Source: Desulfitobacterium chlororespirans DSM 11544
GTDB lineage: Bacteria; Bacillota; Desulfitobacteriia; Desulfitobacteriales; Desulfitobacteriaceae
Length of the DNA stretch: 64,000 bases
Reading direction: 5' to 3'
Assembly (NCBI RefSeq): GCF_900143285.1
Contig: NZ_FRDN01000008.1
Coordinates: forward strand, 1 to 64,000
Position numbers and translations under genes: made by a program. Below are positions 51,673 through 60,765 of the stretch, in pieces (position 1 is the first letter of the stretch; the number at the start of each line of letters is the position of its first letter). The notes beneath the pieces were generated by a model. The model was not told where the DNA came from and ran no database searches. It saw only the letters and a program-made list of their open reading frames with translations.

Positions 51673-53118
51673 ATGAACAATACTATTTCGTGCAAACTGA
51701 GTAAACAAAGAGTTTATCTCCTTTTGAGCCTGGGGCTGGTCCTCTTGCTGGGAATATTTGCGGTTGGCTGCGGCAATTCACAAGTCAGCGGAGCTGCCGG
51801 GGACAGCAATACCCTGACCATTTCAGTGGTGACCAAGGGCATGTACCTGGATGCCGCTGTGCAGAAATTTGAGGAACTCCATCCGGGGGTGACGGTTAAA
51901 GTCGAGGAATACACTTCCAATCCGCTGTCGGCTCCTTCCGGGGGCAAGAATCAAGGAATGGCCCTCCGGAATGAGGACCCCGCCGATATCGAAAAATACC
52001 TGACGGCTATGAATGCCCAGCTCATGACCGGGCAGGGCAGCGATATTATGCTTTTAAACTATCTGCCCTATGAGACTTATGCCGATAAGAACCTGCTCAC
52101 CGATATCGGTCAGTTGATGGAGTCGGACCCGGATTTCGACCTGAGCAAATACTATAGAAACATACTGGAGGCTCTGAAATATAAGGGCAGCCTCTATGGA
52201 TTGCCCGTCGGCTTCAGTGTTGATATGATGGCCACCGACAAATCTTTACTGGCGGATGCCCAGGTGGAGATTGAGGACGGCACCTGGAACTGGCAGGATT
52301 TTGTACAGGCAGCGGAAAAAGTCATTCAAGAGAGGAACGGGGGAGACGACGGGGAGATTTATGCCTTGGCCGGTATGAATGAAACCATGCTGATCACCGC
52401 TTTAGTCCGGGAAAATTTCAGTAAACTGGTGGATAGGGAGAAAAGGGAGGCTTATTTTGACGGTCAGGATTTTCTGGATCTCCTGAATCTATGCCAATAC
52501 CTGATTGATCATAACCTGCTTAACACGGAGCCCAATCAGAATAAGGCCATGGAGCTGGCAGCCAGGGGCAACCTTGTGTTCAATATAACTTCTCTTAAAG
52601 GGCTGATTAATCTGCAAACACTTAAGGCATCGATGGGCGGGGAAGTGCAGCTGTTGAAACCACCCGGCAACGGCGGCAACCTCACCTTTTCCACCGATGC
52701 GCTATACGGGATCAACAGTAACTCCGTCAACCAGGAGCTGGCTTGGGAATTCCTCAAGCTTTTGGTATCCGATGAGATGATGAGTCAGTCCATGTTTTTG
52801 GGAATGCCTATCAATAAAAGCGTTGTTCCCGAAATGATTCGCCAGGCTAACGATATCGCCCAGAAGGGCGGAGCGAAGATCATGATGAAATCGGCAGGTG
52901 AGAGCCAGGCTCAGAATATAACCCTGCAGCCCCTGGCTCAGGAAGATATAGATTTTGTAGAAAGCCTGCTGACCAAGGCTAATGTTTATAACGGTGCCAA
53001 TCAAAAGATCCTGGCCATTGTTCAGGAAGAGACGGCGGCTTTCTTCACCGGACAGAAAAGTGCGGAGATGACCGCCAAGCTGATTCAGGATCGGGTGAAT
53101 ACTTATTTGCATGAGTGA
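51673..53118 (+). CDS. extracellular solute-binding lipoprotein (CUT1 sugar type)
   Basis: A 481-residue binding protein. Signal peptide with lipobox FAVGC followed by GNSQVSGAAG; then the family-1 solute-binding fold: LTISVVTKGMYLDAAVQKFEELHPGVTVKVEEY, DIMLLNYLPYETYADKNLLTDIGQL and the C-terminal lobe up to residue 480. It is a lipoprotein on the outer face that hands a solute to the MalFG-type permeases. AAGGAGTGGGG before the ATG at 51673 sets the start; the longer frame begins inside the tandem repeats. Confidence 0.9.
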   Translation: MNNTISCKLSKQRVYLLLSLGLVLLLGIFAVGCGNSQVSGAAGDSNTLTISVVTKGMYLDAAVQKFEELHPGVTVKVEEYTSNPLSAPSGGKNQGMALRNEDPADIEKYLTAMNAQLMTGQGSDIMLLNYLPYETYADKNLLTDIGQLMESDPDFDLSKYYRNILEALKYKGSLYGLPVGFSVDMMATDKSLLADAQVEIEDGTWNWQDFVQAAEKVIQERNGGDDGEIYALAGMNETMLITALVRENFSKLVDREKREAYFDGQDFLDLLNLCQYLIDHNLLNTEPNQNKAMELAARGNLVFNITSLKGLINLQTLKASMGGEVQLLKPPGNGGNLTFSTDALYGINSNSVNQELAWEFLKLLVSDEMMSQSMFLGMPINKSVVPEMIRQANDIAQKGGAKIMMKSAGESQAQNITLQPLAQEDIDFVESLLTKANVYNGANQKILAIVQEETAAFFTGQKSAEMTAKLIQDRVNTYLHE

Positions 53119-53144
53119 TAATCAGGAATAGGCCTCTTTATGAA

Positions 53145-53171
53145 GCGCCGGCTGCCCAGCCGGCGTTTTTG
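53145..53171 (+). terminator. terminator of the hybrid ABC operon
   Basis: CGCCGGCT (53146-53153) pairs with AGCCGGCG (53158-53165) and is followed by T5. About 30 bases after the binding-protein stop. Confidence 0.88.
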
Positions 53172-53264
53172 GTTGTCCCTTTTTAGGAGGCCATGGAGGA
53201 ATTGAATCCATGGCTAAAGAATCTTAACTAGGTAGATGATAAACGATGAAGGGTTTGAGCAGAT

Positions 53265-53984
53265 GTGAAAATACATGAGGACTCCGTATCCCTGAATTCT
53301 TATGAGGAAATGGCGGAATATTACTTCAGCTATGTGGACCGGAAGCCTTTTAACGCCTATTATGAAAGGCCGGCCACTCTGTCCCTGCTGCCGGAGGTAG
53401 CTGGCAAAAGGGTTTTGGATGCGGGCTGCGCTGCCGGGTGGTATACCCAGTGGCTGTTGGAAAAAGGCGCAGAAGTAACAGCTGTGGATTTTAGTGCCGG
53501 GATGATCGAAATGACCCGCAAGCGGGTGGGGGAGCGGGCGGAAATTATCAGAGCCGATCTGAATGAGCCCCTTGATTTTATGGCGAATGAGTCCTATGAT
53601 ATCGTCCTTTCTTCCCTGGCTCTCCATTATTTGAAAGACTGGACCCTGGTGATGAGTGAATTCCACCGGATACTAGCTGAAGGTGGCCGGCTCATCTTCT
53701 CCGTCCATCATCCCTTTATGGACTTTACGCTCTTCCAAAGAGATAATTATTTTCTGACGGAATTGCTGGATGATGAATGGGAGACCCAAAATGGGAAAGT
53801 AAAGGTACAGTTTTACCGAAGGCCCTTGAGCCAAATTCTTTCGGCGGTACTTGAGGCCGGGTTCCTGATTGAAAAAGTATTGGAACCCATGCCCACCGAG
53901 GAATTTAAGTCAGCACAACCGGATGCCTACCGGAGATTGACCCATAAACCTCAGTTCTTATTTTTAAGGGCAAGAAAACCGTGA
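53265..53984 (+). CDS. SAM-dependent methyltransferase
   Basis: A 239-residue class I methyltransferase (Methyltransf_11/25). Motif I VLDAGCAAGWYTQWL at about residues 47-61, acidic VDFS after the second strand, and motif IV region YDIVLSSLALHYLKDW. A small-molecule target is likely (YcgJ/UbiE-like), not identified. GTG start, AAGGG about 13 bases away. The DMT-type transporter gene follows closely, perhaps in one unit. Confidence 0.85.
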   Translation: MKIHEDSVSLNSYEEMAEYYFSYVDRKPFNAYYERPATLSLLPEVAGKRVLDAGCAAGWYTQWLLEKGAEVTAVDFSAGMIEMTRKRVGERAEIIRADLNEPLDFMANESYDIVLSSLALHYLKDWTLVMSEFHRILAEGGRLIFSVHHPFMDFTLFQRDNYFLTELLDDEWETQNGKVKVQFYRRPLSQILSAVLEAGFLIEKVLEPMPTEEFKSAQPDAYRRLTHKPQFLFLRARKP

Positions 53985-54035
53985 GTTTTGGCGCGGGGTT
54001 GCAGCATAGCACAGCGGAAAGGAAGAGTTATCACC

Positions 54036-54971
54036 ATGGCTGAAAAAAGAACGGCTTATCTGGCGGCGATAGTCTATGCCTTCATTATCGGACTATCCTT
54101 TATGTTTGTTAAATTGACTTTGGCAGTAGCGACACCTTTAGATACTTTAGCCCATCGCTTTACCGTTGCCTTTTTGGCAGCAACATTTTTTATCCTTTTT
54201 ACTAAACACAAGGTGAACATAGGTTGGCATGATGTTGCCCAAATTGCGCCTTTGGCGACCTTGTATCCTATTTTGTTTTTCGGCTTCCAAATTTTTGGCT
54301 TGGCCCGAACCACCTCTTCAGAAGCCGGAATCATCCAATCCACCGTTCCTATTTTTACTTTGCTGTTAGCTGTCTTCATTTTGAAAGAAAAGGCTGGCCG
54401 GGGACAGCTGATTTCGGTATTTTTATCAGTATCCGGTGTTATTTATTTGCTTACCATGAGTGGAGCAGAATCGGAAACAGCAAATATAGTAGGAAGTGTC
54501 CTTATTATTCTTTCCGCTTTTACGAATGCTTTGTATAATGTTTTGGCACGCAAGCTTACCCAACGCTATTCCTTATTGACCCTGACTTATATCATGACCT
54601 TGTTTGGTTTTATCGCCTTTAATAGTTTGGCGATTGGCAGTCGTGTGCTCGCAGGAACAGTGGGTGAGTTTTTTCAACCCTTTCTCCACTGGCAATTTGT
54701 AGCAGCTATTTTGTATTTGGGAATATTGTCCTCCCTGATAACCTCCTTTCTAGCCAACTTTGTTTTATCCAAGATAGAAGCTGATAAAATGAGTGTATTC
54801 AGCAATGTTGCCACCCTTATCACCATCCTCGCAGGCATTTTATTTTTACAGGAAGCCTTTCATTTCTATCATGTCATTGGCGGCATAATGATTATCACCG
54901 GTGTTGTGGGGACAAATTTGATGGGGGCAAGGAGCAAAGCAAAGGAAAAAGCTAAGGATGTTGAAGAATGA
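54036..54971 (+). CDS. EamA/DMT-superfamily transporter
   Basis: A 311-residue integral membrane protein with ten hydrophobic helices arranged as two EamA repeats; family marks are FIIGLSFMFVKLTLAVATPLDTLAHRF in the first repeat and LFLQEAFHFYHVIGGIMIITGVVG in the second. Drug/metabolite exporters of this class move amino acids or drug-like solutes. The ATG at 54036 follows AAAGGAAG. Overlaps the following ABC gene by four bases, so exporter genes are read together. Confidence 0.85.
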   Translation: MAEKRTAYLAAIVYAFIIGLSFMFVKLTLAVATPLDTLAHRFTVAFLAATFFILFTKHKVNIGWHDVAQIAPLATLYPILFFGFQIFGLARTTSSEAGIIQSTVPIFTLLLAVFILKEKAGRGQLISVFLSVSGVIYLLTMSGAESETANIVGSVLIILSAFTNALYNVLARKLTQRYSLLTLTYIMTLFGFIAFNSLAIGSRVLAGTVGEFFQPFLHWQFVAAILYLGILSSLITSFLANFVLSKIEADKMSVFSNVATLITILAGILFLQEAFHFYHVIGGIMIITGVVGTNLMGARSKAKEKAKDVEE

Positions 54972-56686
54972 CGCTTTACTATAAATATTTAGGAAAATAT
55001 AAAATCCCCTTTTTGATTGCGGTCTTCTGTGTGACTCTGGAAGCAGTCTGTGATTTGCTGGGGCCTACCCTGATGGCCCGCATTATCAACCGTGGAATCG
55101 AAAAGGGCTCCCTGGCCGAGGTCTATTACTGGGGGGCCTTGATGCTGGCTGTAACACTGCTGGGGGCCTGTTTTGCTGTAACCAGAAGCAATCTGTCCAG
55201 CTATGTTTCGCAAAGGATGGGCGGGGATTTGCGGGCAGATTTATTTGGGAAAATCATCTCCTTTGCCGAGCAGAGCGGAGATAAGATCGACGGCGGGTCC
55301 CTGATCACCAGAATGACCAATGATACTTCCCAAATCATTCAGTTCATCAATGGGATGATGCGTATTTTCCTGAAGGCCCCCCTTACCGGTATCGGCAGTG
55401 TGATCCTGGCCAGCTGGCTGAATTTCCGGCTCAGCCTTATTATCTATGGGGTAGTAGCTGTGGTTTCCTTATTGATTTATTCCAGCATGAAGTTCAGCTA
55501 TCCCCGCTTTTATCAATTGCAAAAGGCTGTGGACCGGGTCAATCTGAAGGTCCAGGAATATTTGATCGGGATCCGGCTGGTGAAAGCCTTCGGGACCTAT
55601 GATCAAGAGAGGGAAAAATTTGCTGAAGCCAACCGGGAGCTCATGCAGAAGGGGATCTCCTCCCAGATGGTGATTACCGTGATCTCTCCCTTTTTGACGC
55701 TGGTGGTCGGGACCGGAACTGCCGCGGTGATCTATTTGGGCAGCCGCTTGTTTATGCTGGATTTGGCTGATCTTGGTGATATGATGGCCTTTACCATTTA
55801 TATGGCCCAGATTCTGACCTCTCTGATTATGATCACCACTGTTTTTACCACGTTCGTGCGGACCAAGGCTTCAATGGAGCGGATCGGGGAGGTGCTGGAC
55901 TGTACCGAAGATTTTGCCCCCAGCGGGGCAGGGAGAAAGCTGCAGGGGAAGATCACCTTTGACAAGGTTACCTTTGCTTATCCTAACGGCAGCGGAGTCC
56001 CGGCCATCCGGGAACTTTCCTTCACCGTCAATCCCGGCGGGAGCCTGGCCGTTATCGGCCCCACCGGCAGCGGCAAATCAACCATTGCCTGGCTGCTGCT
56101 GCGCTTTTATGATGCGGACAGGGGTAGGATCATGCTGGACGATTACCCGATCCAAGAGCTGGGCGCTGACGAAATCCGCCATAATATAGCTATAGTTCCC
56201 CAGAAGCCTATGCTGTTTTCCGGAACGGTAGCGGAAAACCTCCGCTGGGGGGATAAGCAGGCCTCCCCGGAAGAGCTCAGGCAGGCGGCGGAAAAGGCCC
56301 AGGCCGACTTTATCGGGCAGATGGCGGACGGATACGACAGCCTCCTGGGTAGTGAAGGGGTCAATCTGTCCGGAGGCCAGAAACAGCGTCTTTCCCTGGC
56401 CCGGGCGATCTTGAAAAAAGCCCCGGTCCTGATCCTGGACGATGCCACCAGTGCCCTGGATGCGGTGACCGAAGCTAAGGTAAGGGAAAACCTTAAGCAT
56501 AATGACTACCGGCAAACTGTCCTGATCATTACCCAGCGCTGCGGAACAGCCATGTCTGCGGATCAGATTCTGGTCATGGAGAATGGCCGGCAAGCGGGCT
56601 TGGGGTCTCATGAGGAATTGATGAGGAACTGTACTATTTACCGGGATATTTACCATACTCAGCTGGAAAGCAGCAGGGAGGCTTAA
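54968..56686 (+). CDS. ABC exporter half-transporter with degenerate ATPase site
   Basis: A 572-residue exporter: six helices (about 12-300) and ATPase with Walker A GPTGSGKST, signature LSGGQKQRLSLARAI. Walker B reads LILDDATSALD, with Asp in the place of the catalytic Glu, and the switch region is ITQRCGT instead of AHR, as in the degenerate subunit of heterodimers such as TM287/288 or BmrCD. Its canonical signature completes the other subunit's active site. The next gene is four bases downstream and is the partner. Confidence 0.9.
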   Translation: MTLYYKYLGKYKIPFLIAVFCVTLEAVCDLLGPTLMARIINRGIEKGSLAEVYYWGALMLAVTLLGACFAVTRSNLSSYVSQRMGGDLRADLFGKIISFAEQSGDKIDGGSLITRMTNDTSQIIQFINGMMRIFLKAPLTGIGSVILASWLNFRLSLIIYGVVAVVSLLIYSSMKFSYPRFYQLQKAVDRVNLKVQEYLIGIRLVKAFGTYDQEREKFAEANRELMQKGISSQMVITVISPFLTLVVGTGTAAVIYLGSRLFMLDLADLGDMMAFTIYMAQILTSLIMITTVFTTFVRTKASMERIGEVLDCTEDFAPSGAGRKLQGKITFDKVTFAYPNGSGVPAIRELSFTVNPGGSLAVIGPTGSGKSTIAWLLLRFYDADRGRIMLDDYPIQELGADEIRHNIAIVPQKPMLFSGTVAENLRWGDKQASPEELRQAAEKAQADFIGQMADGYDSLLGSEGVNLSGGQKQRLSLARAILKKAPVLILDDATSALDAVTEAKVRENLKHNDYRQTVLIITQRCGTAMSADQILVMENGRQAGLGSHEELMRNCTIYRDIYHTQLESSREA

Positions 56687-56689
56687 GGT

Positions 56690-58552
56690 ATGGCAGGAGG
56701 ATTTCGCACTCAGCAACCCAAAGCCCCCGCACTTGTCAATCGGCCGGGAGCCGGCAACCGTTTTGTTCCGGCTGCCAAACCCAAGAATACCAAAGGGACC
56801 CTGAGGCGGATTGTCAAAATCTATCTGCGCTGGGCCAAGAGCATTTTCGCCGCGATTTTTCTCACAGCGGTTTCCTCTCTGGTAGCGGTGGCGATTCCCT
56901 ATTATGTGGGTCAAACCTTCAATACTTTTCATATTGACCACCGGAGTGTGGATACGGCCAGGCTGGTTTCCCTGCTGCTGATTATTTTGAGCCTGTATCT
57001 GGGCAATCTGCTGCTCAATCTGCTCAATGGGACCATAACGCTGCGGATCTCCCAGAAGCTGGTCTATACTCTGCGGCAGGAGTTTTTTGCCAAAATGCAA
57101 AAACTTCCTCTGGGTTTTTATGATACCCGCTCCCATGGGGATACCATGAGCCGGATCACCAATGATATGGATAATATCAGCTCCACCATCGCCCAGACCA
57201 CCACCCAGCTCATCGCCAGCATCCTGACCCTTGCCGGTTCCCTGGCGGTCATGCTCAGTCTGAGTGTGCCCCTGACCTTGGTGGTGCTGCTCTGTGTGCC
57301 TTTGGTTTTCTTATTGACCAAAACCATTGCCACCCGCAGCCGGGCTTATTTTTTGGCTCAGCAAAGAAGCCTCGGGGCCCTGAATGGAGTTATCGAAGAA
57401 AATATCCTGGGCCTGAAAATGGTGAAAGCCTTCAACAGGCAGGAGGAGGTGCTCCGGCAATTCCAGGAAATCAACCAGGGCTTGCGTGAAAGCAGCTACA
57501 AAGCTCAGGTTTGGTCCGGCTCTTTAATGCCTTTGATGAATGTGATCAATAATCTGGTCTTTGCAGCTGTGGCCATCTGCGGGGGAATCCTGACCTTAAG
57601 TCAGGGGCTGGCGGTAGGAACGGTGGTCAGCTTTTTAACCTATTCCAAACAATTTGCCCACCCGCTTAATTCTGTAGCCGGTATGTTTAATACCATCCAA
57701 TCGGCTTTGGCCGGTGCGGAGAGGGTTTTTGAAATTCTGGATTATGAGGAAGAAAGGGCAGATGAGGAGAATGCCCTGGAAATGGAACATCCCGCCGGTG
57801 CCGTTGCCTTTGACGAGGTCAGCTTCTCTTATGATAAGACCCAGCCGATTCTTAAAGAGGTGAGTTTTCAGGTCAATCCGGGGGAGGTCGTTGCTTTGGT
57901 GGGAGAAACCGGTGCCGGGAAAACAACCATCGTCAATCTTTTAACCCGCTTTTATGATGCGGACAGCGGGGAGATCAGGATTGACGGGGTGCCGGTTACC
58001 CGGATCAAACGGGCCAGCCTGCGCCGCTGCTTCTCGGTTGTACTGCAGGATACCAGCCTTTTCAGCGGCACACTCATGGACAATATCCGTTACGGGAGAG
58101 AGGATGCCACCGAGGAAGAGGTGATCAGGGCGGCGCAAATCGCCCATGCCCACGGCTTTATCGCTAAGCTTCCCCAAGGTTATGGGACCCGGGTCTCCGC
58201 AGCCAATGATACTCTGAGCCAGGGGCAAAAGCAGCTGATCTCCATCGCCCGGGCGCTGCTCTGCGACAGCCCGATTCTGATCCTGGATGAAGCCACCAGC
58301 AGTGTGGATACCAAGACGGAAAAAGATATCCAGAAAGCTCTGGTCAGCCTGATGCAGAACCGGACCAGCTTTCTGATTGCCCACCGTCTTTCCACGATCC
58401 GGGATGCGGACCGCATCATGGTGATCGGGGAGGGGCAGATCCTGGAATCCGGCAACCACCAGAGTCTGATGGCAAAGCAAGGCCGATATTATGAAATGGT
58501 CATGAGTCAGCTGGGCAGTCAAATGGCTAAATCCTTTTCATTAAAAGCATAG
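56690..58552 (+). CDS. ABC exporter half-transporter with catalytic site (degenerate signature)
   Basis: A 620-residue partner: a 40-residue N-terminal Arg/Pro extension, six helices (about 55-345), ATPase with Walker A GETGAGKTT, Walker B LILDEATSSVD (catalytic Glu present) and AHRLST at the switch, but signature LSQGQKQLISIARAL. Together with the upstream subunit (one good signature, no Glu) the heterodimer has one working and one broken site, the standard plan for drug/lipid exporters of Gram-positives. Substrate unknown. Confidence 0.9.
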   Translation: MAGGFRTQQPKAPALVNRPGAGNRFVPAAKPKNTKGTLRRIVKIYLRWAKSIFAAIFLTAVSSLVAVAIPYYVGQTFNTFHIDHRSVDTARLVSLLLIILSLYLGNLLLNLLNGTITLRISQKLVYTLRQEFFAKMQKLPLGFYDTRSHGDTMSRITNDMDNISSTIAQTTTQLIASILTLAGSLAVMLSLSVPLTLVVLLCVPLVFLLTKTIATRSRAYFLAQQRSLGALNGVIEENILGLKMVKAFNRQEEVLRQFQEINQGLRESSYKAQVWSGSLMPLMNVINNLVFAAVAICGGILTLSQGLAVGTVVSFLTYSKQFAHPLNSVAGMFNTIQSALAGAERVFEILDYEEERADEENALEMEHPAGAVAFDEVSFSYDKTQPILKEVSFQVNPGEVVALVGETGAGKTTIVNLLTRFYDADSGEIRIDGVPVTRIKRASLRRCFSVVLQDTSLFSGTLMDNIRYGREDATEEEVIRAAQIAHAHGFIAKLPQGYGTRVSAANDTLSQGQKQLISIARALLCDSPILILDEATSSVDTKTEKDIQKALVSLMQNRTSFLIAHRLSTIRDADRIMVIGEGQILESGNHQSLMAKQGRYYEMVMSQLGSQMAKSFSLKA

Positions 58553-59325
58553 ATCCCTAACTGCAGAAGAATTACAGAGCCGGCCGTCAGCCCGATGATC
58601 TTCCTGGCCGGATCGGAAGTCCCTTCAAGCACCTCCTGGGGCTGGTAACACTGAAAGAGAGACAGCCTGCGAATCCAGGAATGCTGCTCACTGAGTCCTC
58701 CGGCCACATCCAAGGCGTAAAAGGTTAAGGTTGCTCCCGCCGCCAGAGTGAGAGCCAGATCTTCCTGGGCGGTCAGGGCGGAAAAAAACAGGCTGTAAGC
58801 GCCAATCAATGAATAAAAGGCCAGGCTGAGCAGCCCAAAACGACAATAGCGCCAGCTGTCGATAGTAATGCCAAAGCGGTAGGCTCCACAGCACAGTCCC
58901 AGCAGGGTGGCCAAAACCAGCAGGGCATTCCCGCTGAAAAGCACCAGAGCCTGAGTGAACAGATAGTCACCCCGGGGAACCGGAGTGGAGAGGAGCAGGG
59001 CCAGAGAGCCGTCATCGGCCAATTTGGCCAGCAGTTCATTGGCTGTTTCCACATTGTATAAAGACATCAGCATGGCCCAAATCCGCGCCAGGAATTGGGC
59101 GGAGATAAAGGCTTCAAAGGTATCCACACGTGCCTCTTCGGCGACTCCGAATACGGTTTTTACAGCTGAGGGTATGGAGTCGGTGAGCTGCGTCACGGCC
59201 GAATTCTCTGCAATCACAGGGTAGACCCAGGTTAAGAGGGTTTCATAGAGGACGATGCCGGCAGCGAGTTTGGCAACTTTTTTACGGTTTTGCTTCATCA
59301 TGGCTCGAAATAAGGCCCGATTCAA
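58519..59325 (-). CDS. ABC-2 type exporter permease
   Basis: A 268-residue permease with six hydrophobic helices. The TTG start at 59325 overlaps the ATPase stop (TTGA) and follows AAGGGGGG. It is the membrane part of the unit with the ATPase at 59322-60221. The 3' end overlaps the convergent ABC exporter gene by 34 bases. Probably an antibiotic or lipid exporter; cargo not readable. GC-rich and close to neighbours in codon use. Confidence 0.8.
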   Translation of the reverse strand: MNRALFRAMMKQNRKKVAKLAAGIVLYETLLTWVYPVIAENSAVTQLTDSIPSAVKTVFGVAEEARVDTFEAFISAQFLARIWAMLMSLYNVETANELLAKLADDGSLALLLSTPVPRGDYLFTQALVLFSGNALLVLATLLGLCCGAYRFGITIDSWRYCRFGLLSLAFYSLIGAYSLFFSALTAQEDLALTLAAGATLTFYALDVAGGLSEQHSWIRRLSLFQCYQPQEVLEGTSDPARKIIGLTAGSVILLQLGIYAFNEKDLAI

Positions 59326-60221
59326 GTGTTATCCCCCCTTAAGCTTGAGTGGTAATAGTGCATAAACGCTTCTTCCAGCTCCAGGGAGCCTTGTTGAAAA
59401 CGCCTGACCCGGATTTGGGCCAGGGTTTTCCATAGTAATTCCTGTTCACCGGTGACTTGGATAGTAAATTTAAGATGATCCAAGGGGTAAAGGGTGAGGC
59501 CGCTTTGCCGGAGCAATTCGGCATCCTCTTCTCCGCTTACCTCAATGTCAAAGGTTTGGCGCTCCTTCTGCTTGAGCAGGGTTATATCCTGAATGGCCAG
59601 CAGCTCGCCATCCCGAATCATCCCCACCCGCTCACAGGTTCTTTCGATCTCGGCGAAATGGTGGGAAGACATAAAAATGGTTTTTTCCCGTTTCTTTTCC
59701 TCAAGAATCAATTCGATAAAGGTTTTCTGCATAAGAGGATCAAGCCCTGAGCTGGGTTCATCCAAGATAAGAACGGGAGCGTCCAGCATTAAGGCGGCAA
59801 TGATGCCCAACTTTTGCTTCATGCCCTTGGACATTTTGCGAATCCTCTGCTTCGGATCAAGATCGAGAGCGCGGAGCAGGTCTTTTTGTCTTTTTCTGAT
59901 CGTTTGCTGTGTTCCATGCATGCCTTCGATAAGATCCAGAAATTCCTGGCCGGTAAACTGTTCCATAAAATGCAATTCTCCAGGCAGATAACCGGTGATT
60001 TGCTTTAATTCCGCCCGATCCCGCCAGCAATCCAGCCCCCAAATTCTGGCGCTGCCCAGGTCGGGTTTCATAAACCCCATAAGCAGGCGGATTGTGGTGG
60101 TTTTGCCGGCTCCGTTCGGTCCTAAAAATCCCAAAGCTGTCCCTGACTCCACCTGAAAGGAAAGGTTCTTAACCCCTCTTACTTCATGGTAGGATTTCGT
60201 GAGTTCACTGACTTCAAGCAA
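59322..60221 (-). CDS. ABC transporter ATP-binding protein (BcrA/CcmA type)
   Basis: A 299-residue ATPase: Walker A GPNGAGKTT, signature MSKGMKQKLGIIAAL, Walker B VLILDEPSSGLDPL, switch region SSHHFAEIERTCERVGMI. The C-terminal extension of about 85 residues is typical for bacitracin/lantibiotic-type exporters. Start is a TTG (60221) six bases after GAGGTGG; the longer frame upstream to 60293 lacks a site. It works with the permease next to it (4-base overlap). Confidence 0.9.
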   Translation of the reverse strand: MLEVSELTKSYHEVRGVKNLSFQVESGTALGFLGPNGAGKTTTIRLLMGFMKPDLGSARIWGLDCWRDRAELKQITGYLPGELHFMEQFTGQEFLDLIEGMHGTQQTIRKRQKDLLRALDLDPKQRIRKMSKGMKQKLGIIAALMLDAPVLILDEPSSGLDPLMQKTFIELILEEKKREKTIFMSSHHFAEIERTCERVGMIRDGELLAIQDITLLKQKERQTFDIEVSGEEDAELLRQSGLTLYPLDHLKFTIQVTGEQELLWKTLAQIRVRRFQQGSLELEEAFMHYYHSSLRGDNT

Positions 60222-60420
60222 GGCTGGCCACCTCTTTAAAAACCTTTTTCTTCCATAAACTATGCTGTTTACAGTTAATTCGTGATGGGTCATGTTCGGC
60301 CGGTTGTTTGGACCGAGGCAGAAAAGAGGACACTTGCCAAGCTTACTACTCTATGATATTATATAGCGGTAGTCAACATTATAGATTACCCATGTTGTTG
60401 AAGATCAGGGAGGTAGTATT

Positions 60421-60765
60421 CTGGATAACCTAAGCGAGATGCTCAAAGGCGTTTTGGATGGGATCGTGCTGGAGATTATCAGCCGCGGTGAAATATACGG
60501 GTATGAGATTGCCAAACAACTGCATGCCATGGGTTTTAAAGACCTTGCGGAGGCAACCGTGTATGCGCTGCTCTTACGGCTGGAGAAAAACAAGCTGGTT
60601 CACATCACCAGGAGGCCCTCGGAAATGGGTCCCCCCCGAAAGTTTTATACGCTCAACGAGCGGGGGATTGAAGAACTGGCAGCCTATTGGGCAAGATGGG
60701 ATTTCTTGAGTGAGCGTATTCATATTTTAAGAAATAATGGGGGCAAGAGTAATGAGCTTCAGTAA
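60421..60765 (+). CDS. PadR-family regulator (apparent CTG start)
   Basis: A 114-residue short PadR protein: DNLSEMLKGVLDGIVLEIISRGEIYGYEIAKQL, then ATVYALLLRLEKNKLVHITRRPSEMGPPRKFYTLNERGIEEL. Conserved family members begin MxNLTEMLKGVLEG, so the N-terminus fits a CTG at 60421 seven bases after GGGAGG (60408-60413). An ATG at 60439 has no site. The next gene begins within its last codons. The pair is divergent from the ABC-2 exporter operon and may control it. Confidence 0.85.
   Translation: MDNLSEMLKGVLDGIVLEIISRGEIYGYEIAKQLHAMGFKDLAEATVYALLLRLEKNKLVHITRRPSEMGPPRKFYTLNERGIEELAAYWARWDFLSERIHILRNNGGKSNELQ

Noticed and set aside
56078-57136. Long minus-strand reading frame of 352 codons over the ABC exporter genes
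   Set aside because: It lies opposite conserved ATPase and membrane segments of two real genes, has no ribosome binding site and no family pattern; it is a high-GC shadow.
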